Source of the DNA: JBBQWS01 sp038210415
GTDB lineage: Bacteria; Actinomycetota; Actinomycetes; Prado026
Assembly (NCBI GenBank): GCA_038210415.1
Contig: JBBQWS010000001.1
Location: 1-64,000, forward strand
Direction of reading: 5' to 3'
DNA length: 64,000 nucleotides
Position numbers and translations under genes: made by a program. Positions 1 to 7,194 of this stretch are shown here, one piece after another. Below the pieces are notes generated by a model, which worked only from the letters and a program-made list of their open reading frames with translations, was not told the DNA's origin and ran no database searches. The first letter of the stretch is position 1; each line of letters begins with the position of its first letter.

Positions 1-115
1 CCGGCGCGCCCGCTGCTCCCAGCACCCAACGCAGCTCCGCGGGGCCGGCGGGCTCGCCCCGGAGCAGCTGCTCCGCGGCGTGCCGGTCGAACTCGGGGTT
101 CGAGTTGGGTGTCAT
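1..115 (-). CDS. Hypothetical protein, N-terminal fragment; possible anti-sigma partner
   Basis: Only the first 38 codons are in the window; the gene runs off the left edge. It starts at ATG 115-113, 24 nt downstream of the ECF sigma gene stop and on the same strand, with an AAGGGG ribosome site about 5 nt before the start. The visible protein begins MTPNSNPEFDRHAAEQLLRG and continues with AGPAELRWVLGAAGAP. That Ala/Leu-rich opening (AEQLLxG, then a run of small residues) resembles the cytoplasmic N-terminus of actinobacterial anti-sigma proteins encoded just after ECF sigma genes. The role is inferred from position and this short stretch only. Confidence 0.5.
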   Translation of the reverse strand, partial: MTPNSNPEFDRHAAEQLLRGEPAGPAELRWVLGAAGAP

Positions 116-139
116 CACATCCCCTTCAGCGCCATGGCG

Positions 140-784
140 TCACCGCGCGTTACGGTCCGACGCGACAACGTGCCGAAATTCACCCATCCAGTCGTATGCC
201 GGTGCTTGTATTGGCGTCGCCGTCAGTAGTTCCGCCAGCCTGCGCAGTCCGCGATGCGAAAGCGTTCGGACGGCTCCCTCGCGCTTGCCGAGCACCTTGG
301 CCGTCGCCGCGACGTCGAGATCCATCACGACCCGCAGCAGGACGACCTCCGCCTGGTCGCGGTGCAGCATGGCGATGATGCGCAGCGCGGTCTGGGTGGC
401 CTCGGCGTCCACGATCCCCTGTTCGACGTCGACGGCCGCGACGAGGCCGAGCAGGTGGGCGGTCTCGTCGGCGCCGGTGCGGGCCGGGCGGCGTCGTGCT
501 GCTCGAAGGTGGTCGAGCGCGCGGTGCCGGGCGATGGTGGCGCACCAGCCGCGGAACTCGTCGCCGGTGCCGGAGAAGCTGCCGAGGTCGCGGGTGATGT
601 GCAGCCAGGTCTCGGAGGCGACGTCCTCGGCGTCGGCGCCCACCAGCCCGACGAGGAAGCGGAGCAGCCGGGGCTGCACCGCACGGTAGGCCTCCGTGAA
701 CGCCGCGCTGTCACCGGCCTGCGCTAGCACGACGGCCGCGGCGAGCGGGTCGTCCGGCGCGGGCATGGTCATGTGCTGGAGCAT
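140..784 (-). CDS. RNA polymerase sigma factor, ECF / sigma-70 family
   Basis: The 214-residue protein has the two-domain layout of ECF sigma factors. Region 2 lies at about residues 24-95 (FTEAYRAVQPRLLRFLVGLV, then DAEDVASETWLHI and FRGWCATIARHRALDHLR). Region 4 lies at about 125-185 (LHRDQAEVVLLRVVMDLDVA, then AKVLGKREGAVRTLSHRGLRRL, a helix-turn-helix). ECF factors direct RNA polymerase to a small regulon and are usually held by a co-encoded anti-sigma factor, which the fragment at 1-115 may be. The start is unsure: ATG 784 has no good ribosome site, and ATGs at 772 and 766 are alternatives. The target promoters are unknown. Confidence 0.85.
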   Translation of the reverse strand: MLQHMTMPAPDDPLAAAVVLAQAGDSAAFTEAYRAVQPRLLRFLVGLVGADAEDVASETWLHITRDLGSFSGTGDEFRGWCATIARHRALDHLRAARRRPARTGADETAHLLGLVAAVDVEQGIVDAEATQTALRIIAMLHRDQAEVVLLRVVMDLDVAATAKVLGKREGAVRTLSHRGLRRLAELLTATPIQAPAYDWMGEFRHVVASDRNAR

Positions 785-833
785 CGGCGCGTCCGGTGCC
801 CGTCTGAAAGGGCCACCGGGTCGACGGCGAACC

Positions 834-845
834 TACCGGCCGGTA
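834..845. promoter_or_regulatory. Perfect 12-bp palindrome TACCGGCCGGTA
   Basis: It lies in the 203-bp divergent gap between the sigma gene and etfB. The ACCGGCCGGT core is the size and type of dyad bound by TetR-family regulators in actinobacteria. No such regulator is encoded in the window. GC-rich DNA gives GC-rich palindromes by chance, so this is tentative. Confidence 0.25.
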
Positions 846-864
846 ACATCGACGGAGAGGCTTG

Positions 865-920
865 GTCTGGCACGGAAGGGACCTACCCCTCCGCGATTGG
901 ATCCAATCTTCGTGCCAGAC
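865..920. promoter_or_regulatory. Inverted repeat with inner palindrome upstream of etfB
   Basis: GTCTGGCACG at 865-874 is repeated inverted and exactly (CGTGCCAGAC) at 911-920, 36 nt apart. Between the arms is a perfect 14-bp palindrome, GATTGGATCCAATC, at 895-908. The set lies 68 nt before the etfB start and could be an operator or an RNA fold in the etfB leader. Confidence 0.35.
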
Positions 921-987
921 TGTGGCAACGGCCGGGCGCCCCCCGCGCCCCTCGACTCGAAAGGTCGCCCCCACGGGCTAGGTGGCC

Positions 988-1770
988 ATGAACATCGTCG
1001 TCTGTGTCAAGCAGGTCCCGGACTCCTGGGCTGAGAAGAAACTGTCGCCGAGCGACCGTACGCTCGACCGCGAGTCCGCCGACGCCGTGATGAACGAGCT
1101 GGACGAGTACGCCGTCGAGGAGGCCCTGCGCCTGGCCGAGGCCAACGAAGGTTCGACCGTCACCATCCTCACGATGGGCCCCGCGAAGGCAGGCGAGACC
1201 ATCCGCAAGGCGCTGTCGATGGGGGCCGACGCCGGCATCCACGTCGTCGACGACAGCCTGCACGGGTCGGACGCCGTCGCGACGTCGGCCGTGCTCGCGA
1301 AGGCGCTCGGCAGGACGCCGTTCGACCTGGTCATCCTGGGAACCGAGTCGACGGACGCCCGGATGTCGGTCGTGCCGGCCATGGTCGCCGAGCGGCTCGG
1401 TCTGCCGCAGCTCACCTTCGCGGGCAAGGTCGACATCGCCGGCGGAACCGTCACCGTCCAGCGCGTCACTGACTACGGCTACGACACCGTCGAGGCGCCG
1501 CTGCCGGCGCTGGTGTCGGTGGTCGAGAAGATCAACGAGCCCCGCTACCCGTCCTTCAAAGGGATCATGGCCGCGAAGAAGAAGCCGGTTGCGACGTTGA
1601 CGCTGGCCGACCTCAAGCTGTCGGCCGACGAGGTCGGGCTGGCCGGCGCCTGGTCGGTGGCGCGCGACTTCGCCGCCCGCCCGCCCAAGGCGGCCGGCAC
1701 CATCGTCAAGGACGACGGCGACGGCGGGCACCAGCTCGCCGAGTTCCTCGTCACCAGCAAGTTCGTTTAG
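988..1770 (+). CDS. etfB: Electron transfer flavoprotein, beta subunit
   Basis: A 260-residue EtfB/FixA-type protein beginning MNIVVCVKQVPDSWAEKKL. With EtfA it forms a soluble heterodimer that passes electrons from acyl-CoA and related dehydrogenases to the respiratory chain; the beta subunit holds AMP. Motifs that fit the family are EYAVEEALRLAE, MGPAKAGETIRKALSMGAD and the signature-like EAPLPALVSVVEKINEPRYP, followed by IMAAKKKPV. ATG 988 is preferred over the in-frame GTG at 982 because the family opens with MNIVVCVKQ. etfA follows after 48 nt. That gap holds two copies of acctgcgtct spaced 15 bp apart. The pair begins the conserved etfBA-cysteine desulfurase-mnmA block. Confidence 0.95.
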   Translation: MNIVVCVKQVPDSWAEKKLSPSDRTLDRESADAVMNELDEYAVEEALRLAEANEGSTVTILTMGPAKAGETIRKALSMGADAGIHVVDDSLHGSDAVATSAVLAKALGRTPFDLVILGTESTDARMSVVPAMVAERLGLPQLTFAGKVDIAGGTVTVQRVTDYGYDTVEAPLPALVSVVEKINEPRYPSFKGIMAAKKKPVATLTLADLKLSADEVGLAGAWSVARDFAARPPKAAGTIVKDDGDGGHQLAEFLVTSKFV

Positions 1771-1818
1771 TCCACCTGCGTCTAGTCAACCTGCGTCTGA
1801 GTCGGGAGTCCGCACACC

Positions 1819-2787
1819 ATGGCTGAGGTCCTCGTGCTCGTCGACCATGTCGACGGAACGGTCAAGAAGGTCACCACCGAGCTGCTCACCCTCGCCCGCA
1901 CCCTGGGCGAACCGGCCGCGGTCTTTGTCGGCTCCGGCTTCGAGGCGGCCCGCGACAAGCTGGCCGAGTTCGGCGCCCACCGGGTCTACGTCGCCGACGG
2001 CGAGGGCCTGGACGACTATGTCGTGGCCCCGAAGGCGGAGGTGCTCGCGCAGGTCGTCGGACAGGGTTCGCCTCTCGCCGTGCTGCTGGCGTCCACCGCG
2101 GAGGGCAAGGAGGTCGCCGGACGGCTCGCGATCAAGCTCGGCTCCGGCGTCATCACGGATGCGATCGCGGTCGAGCCGGGCACCGGCGATGACGCCCTGG
2201 TCGCCACCCAGTCGGTCTTCGGTGGGTCCACGGTCGTCCACTCGGCGGTGACCCGGGGGGTGCCCGTGATCACCGTGCGGCCCAACTCCACCCCGCCGGT
2301 CGCCCTGGCCGGTGCGGGCGAGCGCGTCGACGTCGCGGTGACGCTGTCGGACGCCGCCAAGGGTGCCCGCATCACCGACCGCACCGTCGCCGCCCGCACG
2401 GGTCGGCCGGAGCTCTCCGAGGCTGCGATCGTCGTCTCCGGCGGGCGCGGGGTGGGTGGCCCCGAGGGGTTTGCCCCCGTCGAGGAGCTCGCCGACACCC
2501 TCGGTGCGGCGGTGGGCGCGTCCCGCGCCGCGACCGACGCCGGCTGGTACCCGCACCAGTTCCAGGTGGGTCAGACCGGCAAGACGGTGTCGCCGCAGCT
2601 GTACATGGCGAACGGCATCTCCGGGGCGATCCAGCACCGCGCCGGCATGCAGACCTCCAAGACGATCGTCGTGGTCAACAAGGACCCCGAGGCGCCGATC
2701 TTCGAGATCGCCGACTTCGGTGTCGTGGGTGACCTGCACCAGGTGCTGCCGCAGCTCACCGCCGACCTCAAGGCCCGTAAGGCCTAG
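1819..2787 (+). CDS. etfA: Electron transfer flavoprotein, alpha subunit
   Basis: A 322-residue protein, the usual EtfA/FixB length. The N-terminal domain (about 1-190) is the alpha/beta part that pairs with EtfB. The C-terminal domain binds FAD and carries the family signature: GGRGVGGPEGFAPVEELADT, then VGQTGKTVSPQLYMANGISG, AIQHRAGM, and VVVNKDPEAPIFEIADFGVV near the end. The start ATG lies after GGGAG with about 8 nt spacing. With etfB it forms a two-gene unit; the electron donor dehydrogenases are not encoded nearby. Confidence 0.96.
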   Translation: MAEVLVLVDHVDGTVKKVTTELLTLARTLGEPAAVFVGSGFEAARDKLAEFGAHRVYVADGEGLDDYVVAPKAEVLAQVVGQGSPLAVLLASTAEGKEVAGRLAIKLGSGVITDAIAVEPGTGDDALVATQSVFGGSTVVHSAVTRGVPVITVRPNSTPPVALAGAGERVDVAVTLSDAAKGARITDRTVAARTGRPELSEAAIVVSGGRGVGGPEGFAPVEELADTLGAAVGASRAATDAGWYPHQFQVGQTGKTVSPQLYMANGISGAIQHRAGMQTSKTIVVVNKDPEAPIFEIADFGVVGDLHQVLPQLTADLKARKA

Positions 2788-2824
2788 CCGACCGCTCGAC
2801 CGCAGGGCCGCGGGCTCGTACGCC

Positions 2825-2830
2825 TAGACT
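2825..2830 (+). promoter_or_regulatory. Candidate -10 element TAGACT for the desulfurase-mnmA unit
   Basis: TAGACT ends 10 nt before the ATG at 2841. Transcription starting 6-7 nt after the hexamer would leave a 3-4 nt leader, effectively a leaderless mRNA. The start has no ribosome site to compete with this reading. Confidence 0.4.
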
Positions 2831-2840
2831 TGGCCTTGCC

Positions 2841-4022
2841 ATGGTATACCTCGACCACGCTGCGACGACTCCGCTGCTGCCGGAGGCGATGGCGGCGATC
2901 ACCGACGAGCTCGGCCGGGTCGGCAACGCCTCGTCCCTGCACGCCGCCGGCCGCCGGGCGCGCCGGGTTGTCGAGGAGTCGCGCGAGGAGCTCGCTGCCG
3001 CACTCGGGGCCAGGCCCAGCGAGATCGTCTTCACCGGGGGCGGCACCGAGGCCGACAACCTCGCCGTCAAGGGGCTCTACTGGTCCCGCCGTGGCGCCGA
3101 CCCGCGCCGCCGCCGGATCATCGCGAGCCCGGTCGAGCACCACGCCGTCCTCGACCCGCTGCGGTGGCTGGAGGAGCACGAGGACGCCGAGGTCGTCTGG
3201 CTGCCCGCCGACCACCTCGGGCGCGTCCACCCGGAGTCGGTCGAGGCGGCAGTCGGGGGCGACCCGGAATCGGTCGCGCTGGTCACCGTGATGTGGGCCA
3301 ACAACGAGGTTGGCACGGTCCAGCCGATCGAGGCGATCGCCGCGGCCGCTCGCGGGTACGACATCCCGGTGCACTCCGACGCCGTCCAGGCGGTGGGGCA
3401 GCTGGAGGTCGACTTCGGTGCCAGCGGGCTCGACGCCATGACCGTCTCGGGGCACAAGATCGGCGGCCCGCATGGGGTGGGCGCCCTGGTGCTCGGCCGC
3501 GGCGTCGCCGTGACCCCGTTGCTGCACGGCGGCGGTCAGGAGCGTGACATCCGTTCGGGAACGTTCGACACCCCGGCGATCGCGGGGTTCGCGGCCGCTG
3601 CCGCCAGCGCTGCGGCGAGCCTGGCCGTACGTCCGGTCCGCACGGCTGCGCTGCGCGACTCCCTCGTCGCAGCGGTGCAGCAGGCGGTGCCGGGCGCCGT
3701 TCTCAACGGTGACCCCTCGCCCGGCGGCCGGCTGCCTGGCAACGCCCACTTCTCCTTCCCCGGGTGCGAGGGCGACTCGCTGCTCCTGCTGCTCGACGCC
3801 CGCGACATCGAGTGCTCGACCGGTTCGGCGTGCAGCGCAGGGGTCGCCCAGCCGTCGCACGTCCTGCTCGCGATGGGCACGAACCCTGACCTCGCCCGAG
3901 CCAGTCTGCGGTTCTCCCTGGGGCACACCTCCACCGAGGCCGACGTGGCAGCGGTCGCGGCCGCCATCGGGCCCGTCGTCGAACGTGCCCGCGGCGCCCG
4001 GCTGGCCACCCAGCGGCGCTGA
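2841..4022 (+). CDS. Cysteine desulfurase (IscS/NifS-type, class V PLP enzyme)
   Basis: A 393-residue PLP enzyme that takes sulfur from cysteine as a persulfide, here most likely for the tRNA thiolase encoded next. It opens MVYLDHAATTPLLPEA. It has the NNEVGTVQP stretch, the Schiff-base lysine K206 in SGHKIGGPHG, and the sulfur-carrying C331 in CSTGSACSAGVAQPSH. The stop overlaps the mnmA start by 1 nt (TGATG), so the two are coupled. This is the usual actinobacterial arrangement. An added role in Fe-S assembly cannot be excluded, but no isc or suf gene is nearby. Confidence 0.93.
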   Translation: MVYLDHAATTPLLPEAMAAITDELGRVGNASSLHAAGRRARRVVEESREELAAALGARPSEIVFTGGGTEADNLAVKGLYWSRRGADPRRRRIIASPVEHHAVLDPLRWLEEHEDAEVVWLPADHLGRVHPESVEAAVGGDPESVALVTVMWANNEVGTVQPIEAIAAAARGYDIPVHSDAVQAVGQLEVDFGASGLDAMTVSGHKIGGPHGVGALVLGRGVAVTPLLHGGGQERDIRSGTFDTPAIAGFAAAAASAAASLAVRPVRTAALRDSLVAAVQQAVPGAVLNGDPSPGGRLPGNAHFSFPGCEGDSLLLLLDARDIECSTGSACSAGVAQPSHVLLAMGTNPDLARASLRFSLGHTSTEADVAAVAAAIGPVVERARGARLATQRR

Positions 4023-5125
4023 TGAGGATCCTGGCCGCCCTGTCCGGGGGCGTCGACTCCGCTGTGGCGGCGGCGCGTGCCGTCGCGGCCGGCCACAACG
4101 TCACCGCCGTGCACCTCGCACTGTCGACCAACCCGCAGTCGTACCGCACCGGCGCCCGGGGCTGCTGCACCTTGGAGGACGCCCGGGACGCCCGCCGGGC
4201 GGCCGACGTGCTCGACATCCCCTTCTACGTCTGGGACCTCGCCGCGGAGTTCGCCGAGGACGTCGTCGACGACTTCGTCGCCGAGTACGCCGCGGGGCGG
4301 ACCCCCAATCCCTGCCTACGCTGCAACGAGAAGATCAAGTTCGCGGCGGTTCTCGACCGGGCGCGGGCCCTGGGCTTCGATGCGGTCTGCACCGGTCACT
4401 ACGCCCGGGTCGTCGACGGCGTTCACGGGCGCGAGCTGCACCGGGCGGTCGACCCCGACAAGGACCAGTCGTACGTCCTCGGCGTGCTGACCGCCGAGCA
4501 GCTCGCCGGGGCGATGTTCCCGCTGGGCGACACCCACAAGGCGGCCGTTCGGCTCGAGGCCGCGGCGCGCGGGCTGGCCGTGGCCGAGAAGCCCGACAGC
4601 CACGACATCTGCTTCATCGCCGACGGTGACACCGCGGGCTTCCTGCGCCGGTCCCTCGGTGACGCCCCCGGCGACATCGTCGATACCGCCGGTGCGGTCG
4701 TGGGCAGCCACGACGGCACGTTCGGCTTCACGGTCGGCCAGCGCAAGGGGCTGCGCATCGACCGGCCGGCGGCCGACGGTCGGCCCCGATACGTCCTGGA
4801 CATCTCACCCGTCGACCGCCGGGTCACTGTCGGATCGCGTGCTGACCTCGCCGTCTCGGCCCTGGAGGGAGTGCGACCACGCTGGTGCGGCCCGGCGCCC
4901 GAGGGCGACGTCGACTGCCTCGTCCAGGTGCGGGCCCACGGCGAGGCCACTTCGGCGTCTGCTCGGCTGCTGCCGGGCGACCGCCTCGCCGTCGACCTGC
5001 GCGAGCCGATCCTCGGCGTCGCCCCGGGCCAGGCGGCGGTGCTCTACGACGGCACCCGGGTGCTCGGTTCGGCGACGGTCGACCGAACCGTCGCTGCCAC
5101 CGTCTCGGCGACGCCCAACGCCTAG
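4022..5125 (+). CDS. mnmA: tRNA-specific 2-thiouridylase MnmA
   Basis: A 367-residue ATP-dependent enzyme that places sulfur on U34 of Glu, Gln and Lys tRNAs. The PP-loop ATP site SGGVDS is at residues 8-13. The two catalytic cysteines are C98 (NPCLRCNEKIKF) and C197 (HDICFIADGD). Other conserved stretches are CTGHYARV, KDQSYVLG and GQRKGLRI. The C-terminal beta-barrel starts near residue 250. It overlaps the desulfurase stop by 1 nt, fitting a sulfur relay from donor to tRNA. Its likely substrates include the tRNA-Gln and tRNA-Glu families, although the copies in this window have C34 anticodons and would not be thiolated. Confidence 0.95.
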   Translation: MRILAALSGGVDSAVAAARAVAAGHNVTAVHLALSTNPQSYRTGARGCCTLEDARDARRAADVLDIPFYVWDLAAEFAEDVVDDFVAEYAAGRTPNPCLRCNEKIKFAAVLDRARALGFDAVCTGHYARVVDGVHGRELHRAVDPDKDQSYVLGVLTAEQLAGAMFPLGDTHKAAVRLEAAARGLAVAEKPDSHDICFIADGDTAGFLRRSLGDAPGDIVDTAGAVVGSHDGTFGFTVGQRKGLRIDRPAADGRPRYVLDISPVDRRVTVGSRADLAVSALEGVRPRWCGPAPEGDVDCLVQVRAHGEATSASARLLPGDRLAVDLREPILGVAPGQAAVLYDGTRVLGSATVDRTVAATVSATPNA

Positions 5126-5128
5126 GCT
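5123..5128 (+). promoter_or_regulatory. Candidate -10 element TAGGCT, overlapping the mnmA stop
   Basis: TAGGCT includes the mnmA stop codon and ends 6 nt before ATG 5135. A start 7 nt downstream would be the A of the ATG, giving a leaderless mRNA. Confidence 0.45.
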
Positions 5129-5134
5129 GACCAG

Positions 5135-6130
5135 ATGCAGAGCCGAGAGCTGGGACGCGCGTGTCGCGTGGTCGGCGTCGTCGGGCTCGGCGCCTGGCAG
5201 CTCGGCGCCGACTGGGGTGACGTCTCCGACGACGCGGCGCACGCCGTGCTCTCGGCCGCGGTCGACGCCGGTACGACGTTCATCGACACCGCCGACGTCT
5301 ACGGCGACGGCCGGAGCGAGCGGCTCGTGGGTGCGTTCCTGCGCGGCCACCCGGACGCCGGCATCACCGTGGCGACCAAGATGGGGCGTCGGGCCGTGCA
5401 GGACCCGGCCGAGTTCACCCTCGACGCGTTCCGGGCCTGGACCGACCGCTCCCGCACCAACCTCGGGGTCGACACCCTCGACCTCGTCCAGCTGCACTGC
5501 CCGCCGACCGCCGTGCTCGACACCGACCGGGTGTACGACGACCTCGACAGGCTGGTCACCGACGGCAGGATCGCGGCGTACGGCGTCAGCGTCGAGACCT
5601 GCGCCGAGGCGCTCACCGCGATCGCGCGGCCCGGCGGGGCCACCGTCCAGATCATCCTGAACCCGTTGCGGCGCAAGCCGCTCGACGCCGTGCTGCCGGC
5701 CGCCCTGGCCGCCGGGGTCGGCGTCATCGCCCGGGTGCCGCTGGCCAGCGGGCTGCTCTCCGGGCGGTACACCGTGCAGACGACGTTCGCCGCGGACGAC
5801 CACCGCACCTACAACCGGGACGGCTCCGCGTTCGACGTGGGCGAGACGTTCGCGGGGGTGCCGTTCGAGACTGGGGTCGCGGTCGCCGCCGGGATGGCGG
5901 CCGACCTGTCCGCCGCGCTCGGCCCGCAGCTGCCGCTCGCGGCGGCCGCACTGCGCTGGTCGCTCGCCCAACCCGGCGTCACCGTGGTGATCCCGGGTGC
6001 GCGGGGCGCCGCCCAGGCCCGGGCCAACGCTGCCGCGGCCGACCTCGAGCCGCTGTCCCCGTCCGTCGAGGCCGCCTGGCTGGCGCGGTACGACTCGGTG
6101 GTGCGACCGCTCGTGCACGACCGCTGGTGA
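5135..6130 (+). CDS. Aldo/keto reductase
   Basis: A 331-residue NAD(P)H-dependent TIM-barrel oxidoreductase. The family markers are GLGAWQLG near the start, FIDTADVYGDGRSERLVG (catalytic Asp and Tyr), VATKMGRR (catalytic Lys) and LDLVQLHCPP (catalytic His). Near the C-terminus, ALRWSLAQPGVTVVIPGAR is the usual cofactor-binding end. The substrate cannot be read from the sequence. The metE-like gene overlaps its stop by 4 nt (GTGA), so the two form an operon. Confidence 0.9.
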   Translation: MQSRELGRACRVVGVVGLGAWQLGADWGDVSDDAAHAVLSAAVDAGTTFIDTADVYGDGRSERLVGAFLRGHPDAGITVATKMGRRAVQDPAEFTLDAFRAWTDRSRTNLGVDTLDLVQLHCPPTAVLDTDRVYDDLDRLVTDGRIAAYGVSVETCAEALTAIARPGGATVQIILNPLRRKPLDAVLPAALAAGVGVIARVPLASGLLSGRYTVQTTFAADDHRTYNRDGSAFDVGETFAGVPFETGVAVAAGMAADLSAALGPQLPLAAAALRWSLAQPGVTVVIPGARGAAQARANAAAADLEPLSPSVEAAWLARYDSVVRPLVHDRW

Positions 6131-7194
6131 CGGTGACCCGCGACCCGCGTCCCTGGTCGGCCGGTTCCGTCACCGGCGTCGGTTCGCTGCCCGGGACGGA
6201 CGTGCGCGATGCGCTGCACCTGGTGCACGACGCACTGCCCCTGCTGCCGCACCTGCCCGAGCTGCCGGCGCGGGGCCCGGGCGCCGACATGGTCGGGCGG
6301 GCGCTCGCGCTGCTCCCCGACTTCGCCGCGACGTGGGGGCCCCGCGGCTGGGAGGTCACCGACCGGCGCGGCGCGGACAGCCGGCGAGGGGTCTCGTTGC
6401 TCGGGGAGGACCTCGACCAGCTCGAGGAGCTCTTCGAGGGCTGGGACGGCGCGTTCAAGATCCAGGTGTGCGGTCCGTGGACCGTCGCCGCCACGGTCGA
6501 GCTCCGCAGTGGCCGCCGGCTGGTCGCCGACCCGGGCGCGCGGCGTGACCTCACCCAGGCGTACGCGGAGGGGCTGGCCCGGCACGTCGCCGAGGTCGCG
6601 CACCGGCTGCCGCTGGCCCGCCTCCTCGTGCAGCTCGACGAGCCCGCGCTCACCGACGTGCTGCGCGGTGGGCTGCCAACTCCGAGCGGGTGGGGGCGGC
6701 TGTCCGGCATCGAGGAGCCGTACGTCCTCGAGGCACTGCGCCGGGCGGTCGACGCGCTGCCGCCCGACGTGACCACCGTGGCGCACACGTGCGCGGCCGA
6801 GCCACCGCTGCGGCTGCTCCGCAGCGCGGGGTTCGGCGCGCTCTCGGTCGACGCGAGCCTGCTCACCCTCGTCGACGACGAGCCGCTGGGGGAGGCGGTC
6901 GAGGCGGGGCTCGGGCTGTTCCTCGGTGTGGTGCCGACCGACGGGTCGCCCGGACCTGGACGCGCGGTCGTGTCGGACCTGTGGAACAGGCTGGGCCAGG
7001 ACCCCGGCCGCCTCGCGGAGGTCGTGGTCGTGACTCCTGCGTGCGGGCTGGCCGGGGCCACGCCTGACTCCGCCCGCGCGATCCTGGTGCGCTGCACCGA
7101 GATCGCCCGATCGCTTCGTGACGACCCGGAGGCCGGCCCGGGCCCGCAGGGCCGAGCCAGCAGCCGAGCAGAGCAGGAGGGGACCCGTGACTGA
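6127..7194 (+). CDS. Cobalamin-independent methionine synthase-like protein
   Basis: A 355-residue protein corresponding to the catalytic C-terminal half of MetE and lacking the N-terminal half. It opens SVTGVGSLPGTDVRDALHLV. LLVQLDEPALTDVL matches the family QxDEPAL motif. Zinc-type ligands appear in VAHTCAAEPPLRLLRSAG (His-x-Cys) and VVTPACGLAGATPDSARA (Cys). Short MetE-like proteins at this position before ligA are common in actinobacteria. Whether they make methionine from methyltetrahydrofolate or use another methyl donor is not settled. GTG 6127 overlaps the previous stop, and the 3' end overlaps the preferred ligA start by 8 nt. Confidence 0.8.
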   Translation: MTVTRDPRPWSAGSVTGVGSLPGTDVRDALHLVHDALPLLPHLPELPARGPGADMVGRALALLPDFAATWGPRGWEVTDRRGADSRRGVSLLGEDLDQLEELFEGWDGAFKIQVCGPWTVAATVELRSGRRLVADPGARRDLTQAYAEGLARHVAEVAHRLPLARLLVQLDEPALTDVLRGGLPTPSGWGRLSGIEEPYVLEALRRAVDALPPDVTTVAHTCAAEPPLRLLRSAGFGALSVDASLLTLVDDEPLGEAVEAGLGLFLGVVPTDGSPGPGRAVVSDLWNRLGQDPGRLAEVVVVTPACGLAGATPDSARAILVRCTEIARSLRDDPEAGPGPQGRASSRAEQEGTRD

